Positions 42,206 through 51,002 of a stretch of 64,000 bases of DNA are shown here, one piece after another. The translations under genes and the position numbers were made by a program. Location of the stretch: positions 1 to 64,000 of the forward strand of contig JBAZZX010000002.1 in NCBI GenBank assembly GCA_041658585.1, given 5' to 3'. The stretch is from DYFC01 sp041658585. Lineage in GTDB: Bacteria > Nitrospirota > Thermodesulfovibrionia > Thermodesulfovibrionales > SM23-35. Within the stretch, counting starts at the first letter, position 1. Every line of letters begins with the position of its first letter. A model generated the notes under the pieces. The model searched no databases, had not been told where the DNA came from, and worked only from the letters and a program-made list of their open reading frames with translations.

Positions 42206-42472
42206 CTACAGCGCCGGGGCTGCCGGATAGATGCTGATCTGCAGTCTTGTACGGTCTTTGCGTTCGAAAGTGACGACGCCGTCGACCTTTGCGAAGAGGG
42301 TGTCATCCGAACCCTTGCCGACATTCATGCCTGGATGGAATTTGGTGCCCCGCTGCCTGACGAGAATGCTGCCTGCGCGGACAAGCTGACCGCCGTATCT
42401 TTTTATTCCAAGGCGTTTTGACTCGCTGTCACGCCCGTTCCTTGAACTTCCAACACCTTTTTTATGCGCCAT
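42206..42472 (-). CDS. rpmA: 50S ribosomal protein L27
   Basis: The 88-residue protein starts MAHKKGVGSSRNGRDSESKR and contains GGQLVRAGSILVRQRGT, diagnostic for L27. It keeps the N-terminal AHKK directly after Met, so no N-terminal prosequence is present. It begins two bases after rplU. Confidence 0.98.
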   Translation of the reverse strand: MAHKKGVGSSRNGRDSESKRLGIKRYGGQLVRAGSILVRQRGTKFHPGMNVGKGSDDTLFAKVDGVVTFERKDRTRLQISIYPAAPAL

Positions 42473-42474
42473 AT

Positions 42475-42792
42475 CTAGGCCTCCAGAATAATCTCTTTTA
42501 TTTTCAGAGAAGTATAGAACTGCCTGTGTCCGTTTGTCTTTCTGTAAACTTTACGGGGTCTCTGTTTGTGCACAAGGACCTTGCGCGTTTTACCGATACC
42601 CTCAACGGAAGCGATAACCTTTGCGCCCCGGACATAAGGAGCGCCATAAATGCTCCCGTCATCTTTTGTCACCATCAACACCTTGTCGATAGTGACATCC
42701 ATACCTGTTTCCTGAGGGAGTTTTTCCACTTTTATCATCTCACCCTGTGAAACTTTGTACTGTTTTCCACCGGTCTCTATTATTGCGTACAT
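42475..42792 (-). CDS. rplU: 50S ribosomal protein L21
   Basis: The 105-residue protein has the L21 signature MYAIIETGGKQYKVSQGE and the basic C-terminal GKTRKVLVHKQRPRKVYRKT. First gene of the rplU-rpmA transcript; the leader at 42793-42900 contains a GGTTCCGAAAGCTTCCGGG-type hairpin that could be an autoregulatory element, seen only by eye. Confidence 0.97.
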   Translation of the reverse strand: MYAIIETGGKQYKVSQGEMIKVEKLPQETGMDVTIDKVLMVTKDDGSIYGAPYVRGAKVIASVEGIGKTRKVLVHKQRPRKVYRKTNGHRQFYTSLKIKEIILEA

Positions 42793-42935
42793 TTCTTAAC
42801 ACCTCCGAATAAATAAAATAACATAAAAAAGGTTTAAAAAACAACCCGCACAAAATATTGCAACATTTCAATGCCTTTTTCGACGTCAAGGAGCCCGGAA
42901 GCTTTCGGAACCCTTTTTGCACACAACTAATGAGA

Positions 42936-43616
42936 CTACATCTCTTCCATCGTATCCAGAAATTCCTGTAATATCCGTTCATCGTCTTCCGATATTTCAA
43001 AGAACTCGATGCCGATTTCGTATTTGGCAATATTATCGACTACGACTTCCTTGCTATAGGCGACTCTTCCGACAATGTTCAGATTACGGTCATTAATAAT
43101 CAATTCAATATTATAGTGCGCTTCGATATCAAGAGGATATTCCGTCTCTACAAGCATTCCGGAAAAGCTGATTTTTATTACTTTATATTCATGCGGCAGG
43201 TCGACTTTCATATGCTCTTTGGAGAAGATATTAAACCTCACCCCTCCGAGTCTGTTTTCGCGTTTTTTTATTCTGTTGTCCTCAATGAATTGCAGGAGCA
43301 TATTGGCTTTTTCGCTCAGGGTATCGGTGAATCTGATGCCGGCCCTGTAAACAGGGGTAACGGCTCCGTTATTCTTGTCTACTTTTGATACGAGTATTGC
43401 CCAGACAACGCGGCCTCTTAAACTTATAAAAGAATCATGATATTTTATCTTGAAGGTATATTCACGATTTAATTCAAGCCGTTTTGCAGTCTCTATCGCG
43501 GCCCCGTCAATGCTGAGATTGAGCACTTCTATGTCGGAGGTGTAAAGGACGTTCCCTTCAATGCCTTCTACGACATGCCTCTTGTTTCGTCTGTTATCGC
43601 CGTCTTTTTCTTTCAT
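42936..43616 (-). CDS. Tandem PilZ-domain protein
   Basis: The 226-residue protein carries two PilZ-like beta-barrel domains. The first begins RRNKRHVVEGIEGNV with LNLSIDGAAIET. The second begins RVRFN-like (GGVRFNIFSKEHMKV) with VIKISFSGMLVET. The RxxxR motif needed for c-di-GMP binding is clearest in the first (RRNKRH). It is cytoplasmic. Target unknown; flagellar, pilus or polysaccharide control is typical of the family. Confidence 0.8.
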   Translation of the reverse strand: MKEKDGDNRRNKRHVVEGIEGNVLYTSDIEVLNLSIDGAAIETAKRLELNREYTFKIKYHDSFISLRGRVVWAILVSKVDKNNGAVTPVYRAGIRFTDTLSEKANMLLQFIEDNRIKKRENRLGGVRFNIFSKEHMKVDLPHEYKVIKISFSGMLVETEYPLDIEAHYNIELIINDRNLNIVGRVAYSKEVVVDNIAKYEIGIEFFEISEDDERILQEFLDTMEEM

Positions 43617-43637
43617 ACGTTTTGCCTGTTTAGTTGT

Positions 43638-44441
43638 TCACCGTACCGCTATTCCCGCATAGCCGACGACGCGCTCATAATCTCCGCTTACTTCTCCGGA
43701 GGTTGTGTATTTTACAAGTTTTGCGGACTGCGCTCCAAGCGCTTTTGCCGCAAAAAGCATCGTCGTGACCGGCAGATAACCGCACATGGAAATCTTCTCT
43801 TTTGTTACGGTTTCATAAAGCCCTACAGGATCGAGATCCAATATCCTCTTTATGGCTTTATCGTCTTTTTTTCTCGCAACGCTATCCGGCACGTAATGAC
43901 TCATATCAGAGCTTGCCACAAGGACAACGGAATATCCCGCGCCTTTCACCGCTTTCGCAATTCCCTCTCCAAGCAGCCTGCATTCCTCGAGAGTCGCCGT
44001 AAGGATTGAAATGGGCACAATTTTGGCATTCCCGGAGAAACAGGAAATAAAAGGCAACTGGACTTCAAGGGAATGCTCAAACATATGGCCCCTGCCGTCT
44101 TTTGTGACAAAAGGTACATTCATGGCGATTTTATAGGCGATCTTTTCATCTATCTCAAAGGTCCCGGTCGGTATTTCCCATTGCCCCGATTCCATTATTG
44201 ATATCTGCGACCCGAGTCCCGTATGATTAGGCCCCAAAAGCACAAAGGTTTCAGGAAACTCGATGGCGGAGAAAACGGCGCCTGCTACGGAACCGGAATA
44301 TATGAGGCCTGCATGGGGAGAAACAATACCGATCGCCTTTTCCTTACCGGCATTTCTGTCTATGTATTGCTCGACCTGCTCTGCCAGCTTGGAGGCTGAT
44401 CCGTAATAAAACTGGCCTGCTACCGCCGGAGACCTCTTCAA
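43638..44441 (-). CDS. amrB: AmmeMemoRadiSam system protein B (Memo family)
   Basis: The 267-residue protein is a complete Memo-like protein related to class III extradiol dioxygenases: RSPAVAGQFYYGSASKLAEQ, GIVSPHAGLIYSGSVAG (metal His), LLGPNHTGLG, EHSLEVQLPF, VASSDMSHYVPD. Its biochemical role is unknown; it usually occurs with AmmeMemoRadiSam A and a radical SAM protein, which are not in this window. The gene overlaps dnaB by four bases. Confidence 0.9.
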   Translation of the reverse strand: MKRSPAVAGQFYYGSASKLAEQVEQYIDRNAGKEKAIGIVSPHAGLIYSGSVAGAVFSAIEFPETFVLLGPNHTGLGSQISIMESGQWEIPTGTFEIDEKIAYKIAMNVPFVTKDGRGHMFEHSLEVQLPFISCFSGNAKIVPISILTATLEECRLLGEGIAKAVKGAGYSVVLVASSDMSHYVPDSVARKKDDKAIKRILDLDPVGLYETVTKEKISMCGYLPVTTMLFAAKALGAQSAKLVKYTTSGEVSGDYERVVGYAGIAVR

Positions 44442-45814
44442 AATACATCCTCCCCTTCATAATCCTGATAATCCCTGTCCGACCTGTTCATAAACCTCGT
44501 GCATTGAGAAATGAAAGATAGATTAATCGCTACTCCTGCGGGACCGTTCCTTTGTTTGGCGATATCCACTTCCGCTTTTCCCTTAACCGCCGGGTTATCT
44601 TTATTGTAAACTTCGTCCCTGTAAAGAAACAGTATAACGTCCGCGTCCTGCTCAATAGCGCCTGATTCCCTCAGGTCGGCTAACATAGGTTTCGGGGGTT
44701 TCCGGGATTCCACGCTCCTGTTGAGCTGGCTTACTGCAATAACAGGGATGCTTAATTCTTTTGCCAGGGCCTTCAAAGAACGGGAGATATCGGATATCTC
44801 CTGTTCGCGTCTTTCAAAGCTGCCCTTCCCCCGCATTAACTGCAGATAGTCGACTATTACAAGGCTGAGGCCGTGCTCCATTTTCAGACGCCTCGCCTTG
44901 GCCCTAACCTCAAGGGCGGTGATTGCCGATGAATCATCAATAAAGATCGGCGCCCCCGTAAGATTGCCGGCTGCGCCGGTCAGTTTGTGCCAGTCTTCTT
45001 TTTTAATGAAACCCTTTCTGATGCTGTTTGAATTCACCATCGCTTCGGAACAGAGCATCCTGAGGGCAAGCTGTTCTTTTGACATTTCAAGACTGAATAT
45101 GGCGACAGGCTCTTTTAATTCAAGGCCGACATATTGTGCAATATTGAGGGCAAATGCGGTTTTGCCCATCGACGGCCTGCCGCCGATTATGATGAGATCG
45201 CCTTTCTGAAAGCCTGTTGTCAGATCATCAAGGTCCCTGAAGCCTGAAGGGACTCCGGTCACGGTCTCCTTCTTATTATACAGGTGCTCTATCATCTCGA
45301 AGCTGTCTTTTATAACACTTTTCAGGGTCGAAAAGGACGCCTTGACCCTTTTCTCCGAGATATCAAAGATAGATTTTTCCGCATAATCAACAAGATCTTC
45401 CGCATCAAGATTTTCCTCATAGACCTTGCCAGCAATATCGTTGGCAGAGTGTAGAAGACCCCTGAGAAGCGCTTTTTCACGAACAATATGGCAATGATAT
45501 CTGACATTTGCCGCAGTCGGGATCATGTTGACAAGCGCGGAAAGATACGAAATCCCTCCGATAGCATCCAGCTCTTCCCGCTTTTTCAGTTCATCGGTAA
45601 GGGTGATAATATCGATGGGCTCGTTCTTTTCAAAAAGCTCCGTCATAGCGTTGAAGATCTTACGGTGGGACAGCTTGTAAAAATCTCCTGCGTCAATGAT
45701 CTCAAGGGCCTTGGGCAAGGCGTCATTGTCGATAAGAATGGCGCCGACGATAGATTGTTCCGCTTCTACATTTTGTGGAGGGAGCCTGTCTAATTGAACA
45801 TCAACTTCTTTCAT
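44438..45814 (-). CDS. dnaB: Replicative DNA helicase DnaB
   Basis: The 458-residue protein has the N-terminal DnaB domain (LPPQNVEAEQSIVGAILID), Walker A (GGRPSMGKTAFALNIA), Walker B (LSLVIVDYLQLMRG) and the C-terminal ADLRESGAIEQDADVILFLY. No intein is present. It lies after rplI on the same transcript, a common arrangement. Confidence 0.97.
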   Translation of the reverse strand: MKEVDVQLDRLPPQNVEAEQSIVGAILIDNDALPKALEIIDAGDFYKLSHRKIFNAMTELFEKNEPIDIITLTDELKKREELDAIGGISYLSALVNMIPTAANVRYHCHIVREKALLRGLLHSANDIAGKVYEENLDAEDLVDYAEKSIFDISEKRVKASFSTLKSVIKDSFEMIEHLYNKKETVTGVPSGFRDLDDLTTGFQKGDLIIIGGRPSMGKTAFALNIAQYVGLELKEPVAIFSLEMSKEQLALRMLCSEAMVNSNSIRKGFIKKEDWHKLTGAAGNLTGAPIFIDDSSAITALEVRAKARRLKMEHGLSLVIVDYLQLMRGKGSFERREQEISDISRSLKALAKELSIPVIAVSQLNRSVESRKPPKPMLADLRESGAIEQDADVILFLYRDEVYNKDNPAVKGKAEVDIAKQRNGPAGVAINLSFISQCTRFMNRSDRDYQDYEGEDVF

Positions 45815-45837
45815 TCTTAATAATACCTTTAGATGAG

Positions 45838-46281
45838 TTATTCCTCAACAACCTGCACATTCACCTGTGTCGGTATTTCGGAATGCAGCTTGAGGTTTAC
45901 CTTATAGACGCCCAGTCTTTTGATCGGCTCTTCAATGTCTATCTTCTTCTTGTCGATCTCTATACCCTCATTTTTCAGGGCCTCGGCAATATCCATGGAA
46001 GTGACGGAACCGAAGAGTTTTCCTTCTTCCCCTGACTTGGTCTTTATAACCAGGGTCATGGCCGAAATTTTGGCCGAAAGGTCGTGCGCCTGGTTTTTAA
46101 TCTTCTTTGCCTTTTCCTGGATAATCCTTTTTTGATGCTCAAGGGATTTGATATTCTTTACATTCGCCTCAACGGCAAGCCCCCTCGGCGACAGAAAATT
46201 CCTTACATATCCGACGGATACATCGATAATCTGCCCCATGGCGCCTAAATTCTTAACGTCTTCTTTCAGTATAACCTTCAT
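45838..46281 (-). CDS. rplI: 50S ribosomal protein L9
   Basis: The 147-residue protein begins MKVILKEDVKNLGAMGQIID and has the L9 signature GYVRNFLSPRGLAVEA. Start 46281 is set by AAGGAGA at 7-8 bases; a longer frame from 46299 adds six residues. The C-terminal domain (GVYKVNLKLHSEIPTQVNVQ) is complete. Confidence 0.97.
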   Translation of the reverse strand: MKVILKEDVKNLGAMGQIIDVSVGYVRNFLSPRGLAVEANVKNIKSLEHQKRIIQEKAKKIKNQAHDLSAKISAMTLVIKTKSGEEGKLFGSVTSMDIAEALKNEGIEIDKKKIDIEEPIKRLGVYKVNLKLHSEIPTQVNVQVVEE

Positions 46282-46449
46282 CCGGTATCTCCTTTTCAAA
46301 AAAATTATTTAATTTATTGTAATTGAAAGATATTGCAAAAAGATTTTGCCCTGCTACAACACACCTATTATACCATAAAGAACAGCCCTATTCGTGACAC
46401 CTGCAGGACTCCGATAATCGTTGCAGGAAATCGCTAAATATGTTTTGGT

Positions 46450-47283
46450 TTACACCACCTTGAATGGGACAGGGATAAAGGTTAGGATGAATATGAACAG
46501 GGACAGCCATCCTATAAAAGTTCTCTTACGGTCCAGGGGGACCTCCCAGTAAATTATAGGGGGATGCCGGAGACCGAGAACGAGCAGCAGAAGCGACCAT
46601 ACGATCCAGCCTTCCCATAAGAATATCCCCAGGAGCGCCATCAACACAACAAGCAGGAATGAAAGCCTTTTGTGTTTTTCCCCAAGGAGCGCATAGGCAA
46701 TATGGCCGCCGTCGAGCTGTCCCACAGGGATAAGGTTCATTGAAGTCACAAAAAGTCCGATCCACCCTGCAAAGGCAACCGGATGCAATAGGATATCATA
46801 GCCTGCAGGCGCAACTCCCATAGTTACACGGGTAAGAAAAGAAAAGAGGAGAGAGTCCCCAAGGAAAAAGTCGGCTTTCGTAGAAGTTAACGGCGCCACT
46901 GCCGACATATTGAGGCCGATCACAGAGGCTATAACCGATATGATAAATCCGGCTACAGGACCTGACGCCCCGATATCTATAAGGGATTTCCTTGTCGCAA
47001 TGGGCGACTTCATTTTTATGAACGCACCGAAGGTACCTATAAAATTCGGCGCCGGGATAAAATAAGGAAGCGAGGCGTTTACTCCGTGTTTCTTTGAAGC
47101 ATAATAATGCGAAAATTCATGGCTCAGGAGAATCGTCATCAAACTTGCGGCAAAGGGAATTCCTTTAGAAATGCTGCCCGGCTCACCGAGAATATCCGCG
47201 CCTGTCTGCAATGCGCCGACTGTCAGGGTCGAAAGCATTGTCAGGAGAAACAGGATTAGATGCAAAAAGGGAAATTTTTTCAT
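46450..47283 (-). CDS. Site-2 protease family membrane metalloprotease
   Basis: The 277-residue protein has six or seven membrane segments, the zinc motif HEFSH (LLSHEFSHYYASKKHG) and the second motif NLIPVGQLDGGHI. It belongs to M50B rhomboid-independent intramembrane proteases. The substrate is unknown; no anti-sigma factor gene is adjacent. No PDZ domain is present. Confidence 0.88.
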   Translation of the reverse strand: MKKFPFLHLILFLLTMLSTLTVGALQTGADILGEPGSISKGIPFAASLMTILLSHEFSHYYASKKHGVNASLPYFIPAPNFIGTFGAFIKMKSPIATRKSLIDIGASGPVAGFIISVIASVIGLNMSAVAPLTSTKADFFLGDSLLFSFLTRVTMGVAPAGYDILLHPVAFAGWIGLFVTSMNLIPVGQLDGGHIAYALLGEKHKRLSFLLVVLMALLGIFLWEGWIVWSLLLLVLGLRHPPIIYWEVPLDRKRTFIGWLSLFIFILTFIPVPFKVV

Positions 47284-47315
47284 TTAACCCGGATTATTTG
47301 TAGATTTTTCTGATT

Positions 47316-47443
47316 GAACTGCAGATAGAGTACTTTCGCTCATTCTCGGTCGTTCCTCCCTGCGAGGCTTTTGCCTCTTTATTTTCATATACCGTATTTG
47401 ACTATCGGCAAAAAAAACCGCTCAAATACTCTATCCGCAGTTG
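47316..47443. mobile_element. MITE-like element, family 4, copy B
   Basis: GAACTGCAGATAGAGTACTT and CAAATACTCTATCCGCAGTT bound 128 bp. The interior is nearly identical to copy A at 37250, and the orientation is the same. Confidence 0.82.
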
Positions 47444-47506
47444 CTGTTGCCAATTTTATGAATAATATAGGTTAGTTTATGTATCTTTATTATATTCCAT
47501 TACCAA

Positions 47507-47533
47507 ACAAAAGGGCCTCTTTATAGAGACCCT
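47507..47533 (-). terminator. Probable intrinsic terminator after the first usp gene
   Basis: On the minus strand AAAGGGTCTC pairs imperfectly with GAGGCCCTTTT, ending in a T-rich tail. It lies 29 bases beyond the usp stop. Confidence 0.6.
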
Positions 47534-47561
47534 TTCAGAATTTTGCGGAATTATAATATTT

Positions 47562-47996
47562 TTACGCCGTTCTTACGATATAAACCGAACAGGGCGCATG
47601 TGCTGCCACCTTTGAGGCTACACTCCCCATAAGGAACCTTGAGGCAGCCCCTCCAAGTCCGCGATTCCCTATGATAATCAGGTTAGTCTTGTCTTTCTCA
47701 GCCGTGCCAAGAATCTCGTCGGCAGCAGAGATGGCTGAAGAAAGGATCGTCTTTGAACTAACTCCTTCCGCCTTTAAGATGTTCTGCGCATTCTCAAGCA
47801 CTTCCTCGCCACGTCTCTTCATAGACTCATTCAGACTGGCCATCTCTTTGGCAGAGATCTCGAGGTCAAGACCTGCGACAAAAGGAGAGACTGTCATTAA
47901 GGTGATATCAGCTCCCTTTGTCTTTGCATAATCCAGTGCCACCTTAACGCCTTCCGTCGAATATTTTGAACCGTCTACAGGAACCAGTATTTTCAT
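47562..47996 (-). CDS. Universal stress protein UspA family, copy 1
   Basis: The 144-residue protein has the UspA fold with the start KILVPVDGSKYSTEGVKVAL and the ATP-binding GNRGLGGAASRFLMGSVASK. It probably binds ATP as a homodimer. It is the third gene of the permease unit and may sense energy state for it. It differs from copy 2 at three positions only (Ala/Ser near residue 53, and the C-terminal RTA versus KAA). Confidence 0.93.
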   Translation of the reverse strand: MKILVPVDGSKYSTEGVKVALDYAKTKGADITLMTVSPFVAGLDLEISAKEMASLNESMKRRGEEVLENAQNILKAEGVSSKTILSSAISAADEILGTAEKDKTNLIIIGNRGLGGAASRFLMGSVASKVAAHAPCSVYIVRTA

Positions 47997-48006
47997 TTTA
48001 TCCTCC

Positions 48007-48735
48007 TTAGACTTCCTTCTTTACTTTGGCCTTTGACATCGTCAGTCCTATTCCCTCAAAGATGAAGAATATGGCAAAGCCCCACCACAAAGTATAAAAA
48101 ACATAAAATACCAGCAGGCCCGTCATCAGTCCGGCTTTATCTTTTACCTGTACGGCGTCTACCTTATAAAAATTATATGCCGCCTCAACCGCTTTTTTCA
48201 TAACGTCAGAGACAAGCTTCGCTTCCTCTACCATTTTCTCTTTTTTAAATGCCTTATCCATCTTTGTAAGGGCGGCATGCCAGTTTTTCAGAACATCTTT
48301 TTCATTATATCCGTAGAGAGCGGTAACTTTGGCGCCGTCATTATGATACATGGCGTCCGCATCGTTAAGCACTGCAGTCATAGTCTTCCCGAGGTCCCCT
48401 TCTATCTTCAATTCGGTTCCCGTAACTTCCACTTTAGCGCCTGCCGTAATAAATAGTTTTGCCGTGTTTTCAACCGTCTCCGGCTTATCAAGATTAATGC
48501 TAAGCATGAAATTTTTACCGATGAACTTTTCATTGCTCTTTACAACCTTCGGGATAAAATATGATGAGCCCTTCGCAAGTGTGTTAAACATTTCATCAGC
48601 CCACTGTAATCCGTTTTGAGGCTGTCCGTCTACAGTCTTAGGAAAAATGGGTGAGAAAATAAGAAACAACACCACCCAGAACGATAGCGCGAGGACTATC
48701 CCATAACCTAAATGTTTTTTTGCCGAACCTGCCAT
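48007..48735 (-). CDS. Two-TM protein of the TauE-like unit, copy 1, unknown family
   Basis: The 242-residue protein has an N-terminal membrane helix (LALSFWVVLFLIFSPIFPKT) and a C-terminal one (GLLVFYVFYTLWWGFAIFFI). Between them is a soluble domain of about 150 residues without Cys. The ends are conserved with copy 2, the middle is not. It ends in a basic tail (SKAKVKKEV). I do not recognise the family. Its constant position after the permease gene, two bases away, suggests an accessory subunit with an extracytoplasmic sensing or binding domain. Confidence 0.7.
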   Translation of the reverse strand: MAGSAKKHLGYGIVLALSFWVVLFLIFSPIFPKTVDGQPQNGLQWADEMFNTLAKGSSYFIPKVVKSNEKFIGKNFMLSINLDKPETVENTAKLFITAGAKVEVTGTELKIEGDLGKTMTAVLNDADAMYHNDGAKVTALYGYNEKDVLKNWHAALTKMDKAFKKEKMVEEAKLVSDVMKKAVEAAYNFYKVDAVQVKDKAGLMTGLLVFYVFYTLWWGFAIFFIFEGIGLTMSKAKVKKEV

Positions 48736-48736
48736 G

Positions 48737-49993
48737 TTAGCCCTCCTCTCTTAACTTTCCGATGTTAGTGACAAACTTGCTGATGACCCAGAAGCCGAAG
48801 AATGCGACAACTATCCAGAAGATGATATTCCCTGCAAATTCTATGTTCGTAGTAAGAGATTTGTCCATATTGATATATTCAAGCTCGGTCAACTTTTTCG
48901 GCAGGGTTGAAGCCCTATTGATAAAACCGGCTATGATTGACATGGCATAGAATCCTCTGATTTGGATGCCCTTAACAACCTTTGTCGTGAGCGCACCAAC
49001 CTGAATCCCTATCAGCGATCCGATAAGCATACCCATGGCAAGTGTATAGAAGACATACCCGTAAATCGCATACTGGAATATTGATGCAAGACCCGCCGTG
49101 AAGATGATCTGCAGGATGTCGGTGCCGACTGTGGTTGCCGTTGAGACGCCGAAGATGTAGACGAACATCGGGAAGGTGACAAAGCCGCCGCCCACGCCCA
49201 TGATTGCGGCTAAAGCACCCACGATAACTCCGCCAATTGCTACAAACAGCCAGGAGATTCTTCTTCCGCCTATGTCCTCATCGAAGGTTATCATAGGAGG
49301 GATATTGATCTTCTGTATGTTTATTGATAGTCCTGTCATGCCTGAAGGACCGCCGTGTGCATCGTGTCCACCACCGCCTCCACCTGCCGGTTTCCTCGTG
49401 GACTTGATAAAGTCAGCCATTGCATAGAACCCGAGGAACCCGAGCAATATGGCATAGACTGTACTAATAAATGCCTCGCTCAGCAACGGGTCTTTGTTGT
49501 AAATTGTTTTATTGATCCAGCCGCCGATAAAGGTGCCACCGCTGGACCCTACAAGAAACGCTATCGCGAGCTTCACAGAAACGTTACCGAGTTTCTTATG
49601 AACAGTAGTTCCCATAATAGCTTTTGCAAAGATATGGAAAACGTCCGTTCCAACAGCAAGGATGCCTTTTACTCCGGCTGCCATCAATGCCGGAGTGATG
49701 ATGAATCCGCCTCCAGCGCCGATGCAGCCTGTTATCAGACCCGCTGCCAGACCTACAGCTATCGAAACCATGAAAATCATGTTCGAATAGTGCGCAGGGG
49801 CATACGCGGTCTTACCTCCTATCATATCTGCTGCCTGCAGGAATGATATCCCCAGTATCGGCAGCAGCATGAGACCCAGGATTAAAAGTTTCTTCCTGCT
49901 TTTAATGATGCTCATTGAAACCTCGTAATCCCACTTCGCGTGAGCTATGGACGCCATCTTAAGGAACTCATATATCTTTCTTGGAAAACTCAT
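48737..49993 (-). CDS. TauE/SafE-family permease, copy 1
   Basis: The 418-residue protein has two repeat halves typical of TauE/SafE: GLAAGLITGCIGAGGGFIIT and GALAAIMGVGGGFVTFPMFV. Between them is a hydrophilic linker with a Gly/His-rich stretch (PAGGGGGGHDAHGGPSG). Members export or import sulfite, sulfoacetate or related anions. The long N-terminus (SIAHAKWDYEVSMSIIKSR) and the linker exceed the usual length of about 250 residues. Sulfite or sulfur-anion transport is the most likely role in a sulfur-metabolising anaerobe, but substrate is inferred. Confidence 0.85.
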   Translation of the reverse strand: MSFPRKIYEFLKMASIAHAKWDYEVSMSIIKSRKKLLILGLMLLPILGISFLQAADMIGGKTAYAPAHYSNMIFMVSIAVGLAAGLITGCIGAGGGFIITPALMAAGVKGILAVGTDVFHIFAKAIMGTTVHKKLGNVSVKLAIAFLVGSSGGTFIGGWINKTIYNKDPLLSEAFISTVYAILLGFLGFYAMADFIKSTRKPAGGGGGGHDAHGGPSGMTGLSINIQKINIPPMITFDEDIGGRRISWLFVAIGGVIVGALAAIMGVGGGFVTFPMFVYIFGVSTATTVGTDILQIIFTAGLASIFQYAIYGYVFYTLAMGMLIGSLIGIQVGALTTKVVKGIQIRGFYAMSIIAGFINRASTLPKKLTELEYINMDKSLTTNIEFAGNIIFWIVVAFFGFWVISKFVTNIGKLREEG

Positions 49994-50138
49994 GGAAAAT
50001 CCTCCTTTTGATTATTGGAATTTCTCCGGTAGCTATTAATATCGATCTCCCGTTATCCCCCTCCTCTCAATGAATATTTTTTAACGCCGCTAAGATGGAT
50101 TTGATGAATATCACAACCGCGAATCCAACCACTTATTA

Positions 50139-50271
50139 GAGTCTGTGTATAAACTGCGATTCAAGCAGTCCGTCATTCTCCGACTCGATCGGGGAATCCA
50201 GTCTTTTCAATGGGCTATAGATCCCCCGGTCAAGCCGGAGGATGACAAAACCTGAGTTTATACACAGACAC
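50139..50271. mobile_element. MITE-like element, family 5, with 6-bp target duplication
   Basis: The 133-bp element has ends GAGTCTGTGTATAAAC and GTTTATACACAGACAC and is flanked by TTATTA on both sides (50133-50138 and 50272-50277). The interior has an ATCCCCCGG...CCGGAGGAT hairpin. A solo end occurs at 102-119. It is the main feature of the 564-bp gap 49994-50557; beyond it I see only AT-rich sequence and a terminator. Confidence 0.85.
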
Positions 50272-50487
50272 TTATTAATCATCATTATTTCATATCTTTA
50301 TGACATTAAAGTAATAAGCATCTGCAATATAAATTGATAACGGGTGGAATGTCAAGATTTTTCTTTATCACTGCTTAATTAACGGAAATAAGAGATATTT
50401 TATAGTAATAAATCTATAAATTATTCCGTACAAATCAAGCATATAAATGTTATTGAATTTTATTATATGAAGACAGGCCCAGGCAGG

Positions 50488-50516
50488 AAAAAAAGGGGGC
50501 CTCCGTAAGGAGGCCC
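50488..50516 (-). terminator. Intrinsic terminator after the second usp gene
   Basis: On the minus strand GGGCCTCC pairs with GGAGGCCC around TTAC, followed by CCTTTTTTT. It separates the two copies of the three-gene unit into independent transcripts. Confidence 0.88.
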
Positions 50517-50557
50517 TGAATCTGTATTGAAAGAGGGGTTGGATGAGTCTTACGTTC

Positions 50558-50992
50558 TTATGCCGCTTTAACTATATAAACCGAACAGGGCGCATGTGCT
50601 GCCACCTTTGAGGCTACACTCCCCATAAGGAACCTTGAGGCAGCCCCTCCAAGTCCGCGATTCCCTATGATAATCAGGTTAGTCTTGTCTTTCTCAGCCG
50701 TGCCAAGAATCTCGTCAGCAGCGGAGATGGCCGAAGAAAGGATCGTCTTTGAGCTCACCCCTTCCGCCTTTAAGATGTTCTGCGCATTCTCAAGCACTTC
50801 CTCGCCGCGTCTCTTCATAGACTCATTCAGACTGGACATCTCTTTGGCAGAGATCTCGAGGTCAAGACCTGCGACAAAAGGAGAGACTGTCATTAAGGTA
50901 ATATCAGCCCCCTTTGTCTTTGCATAGTCCAGCGCCACCTTAACGCCTTCCGTCGAATATTTAGAACCGTCTACAGGAACCAGTATTTTCAT
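50558..50992 (-). CDS. Universal stress protein UspA family, copy 2
   Basis: This 144-residue protein is the near twin of the one at 47562. Even many third codon positions are shared over the gene, far more than in the neighbouring genes of the unit. Same ATP-binding GNRGLGGAASRF motif. The high identity suggests recent gene conversion between the two copies or strong constraint at the DNA level. Confidence 0.93.
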   Translation of the reverse strand: MKILVPVDGSKYSTEGVKVALDYAKTKGADITLMTVSPFVAGLDLEISAKEMSSLNESMKRRGEEVLENAQNILKAEGVSSKTILSSAISAADEILGTAEKDKTNLIIIGNRGLGGAASRFLMGSVASKVAAHAPCSVYIVKAA

Positions 50993-51002
50993 TTTATCCT
51001 CC

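Noticed and set aside
49355..49846. Plus-strand frames opposite the TauE-like genes (also 52634-52903)
   Set aside because: Antisense shadows; the minus-strand permease frames are full length and duplicated.
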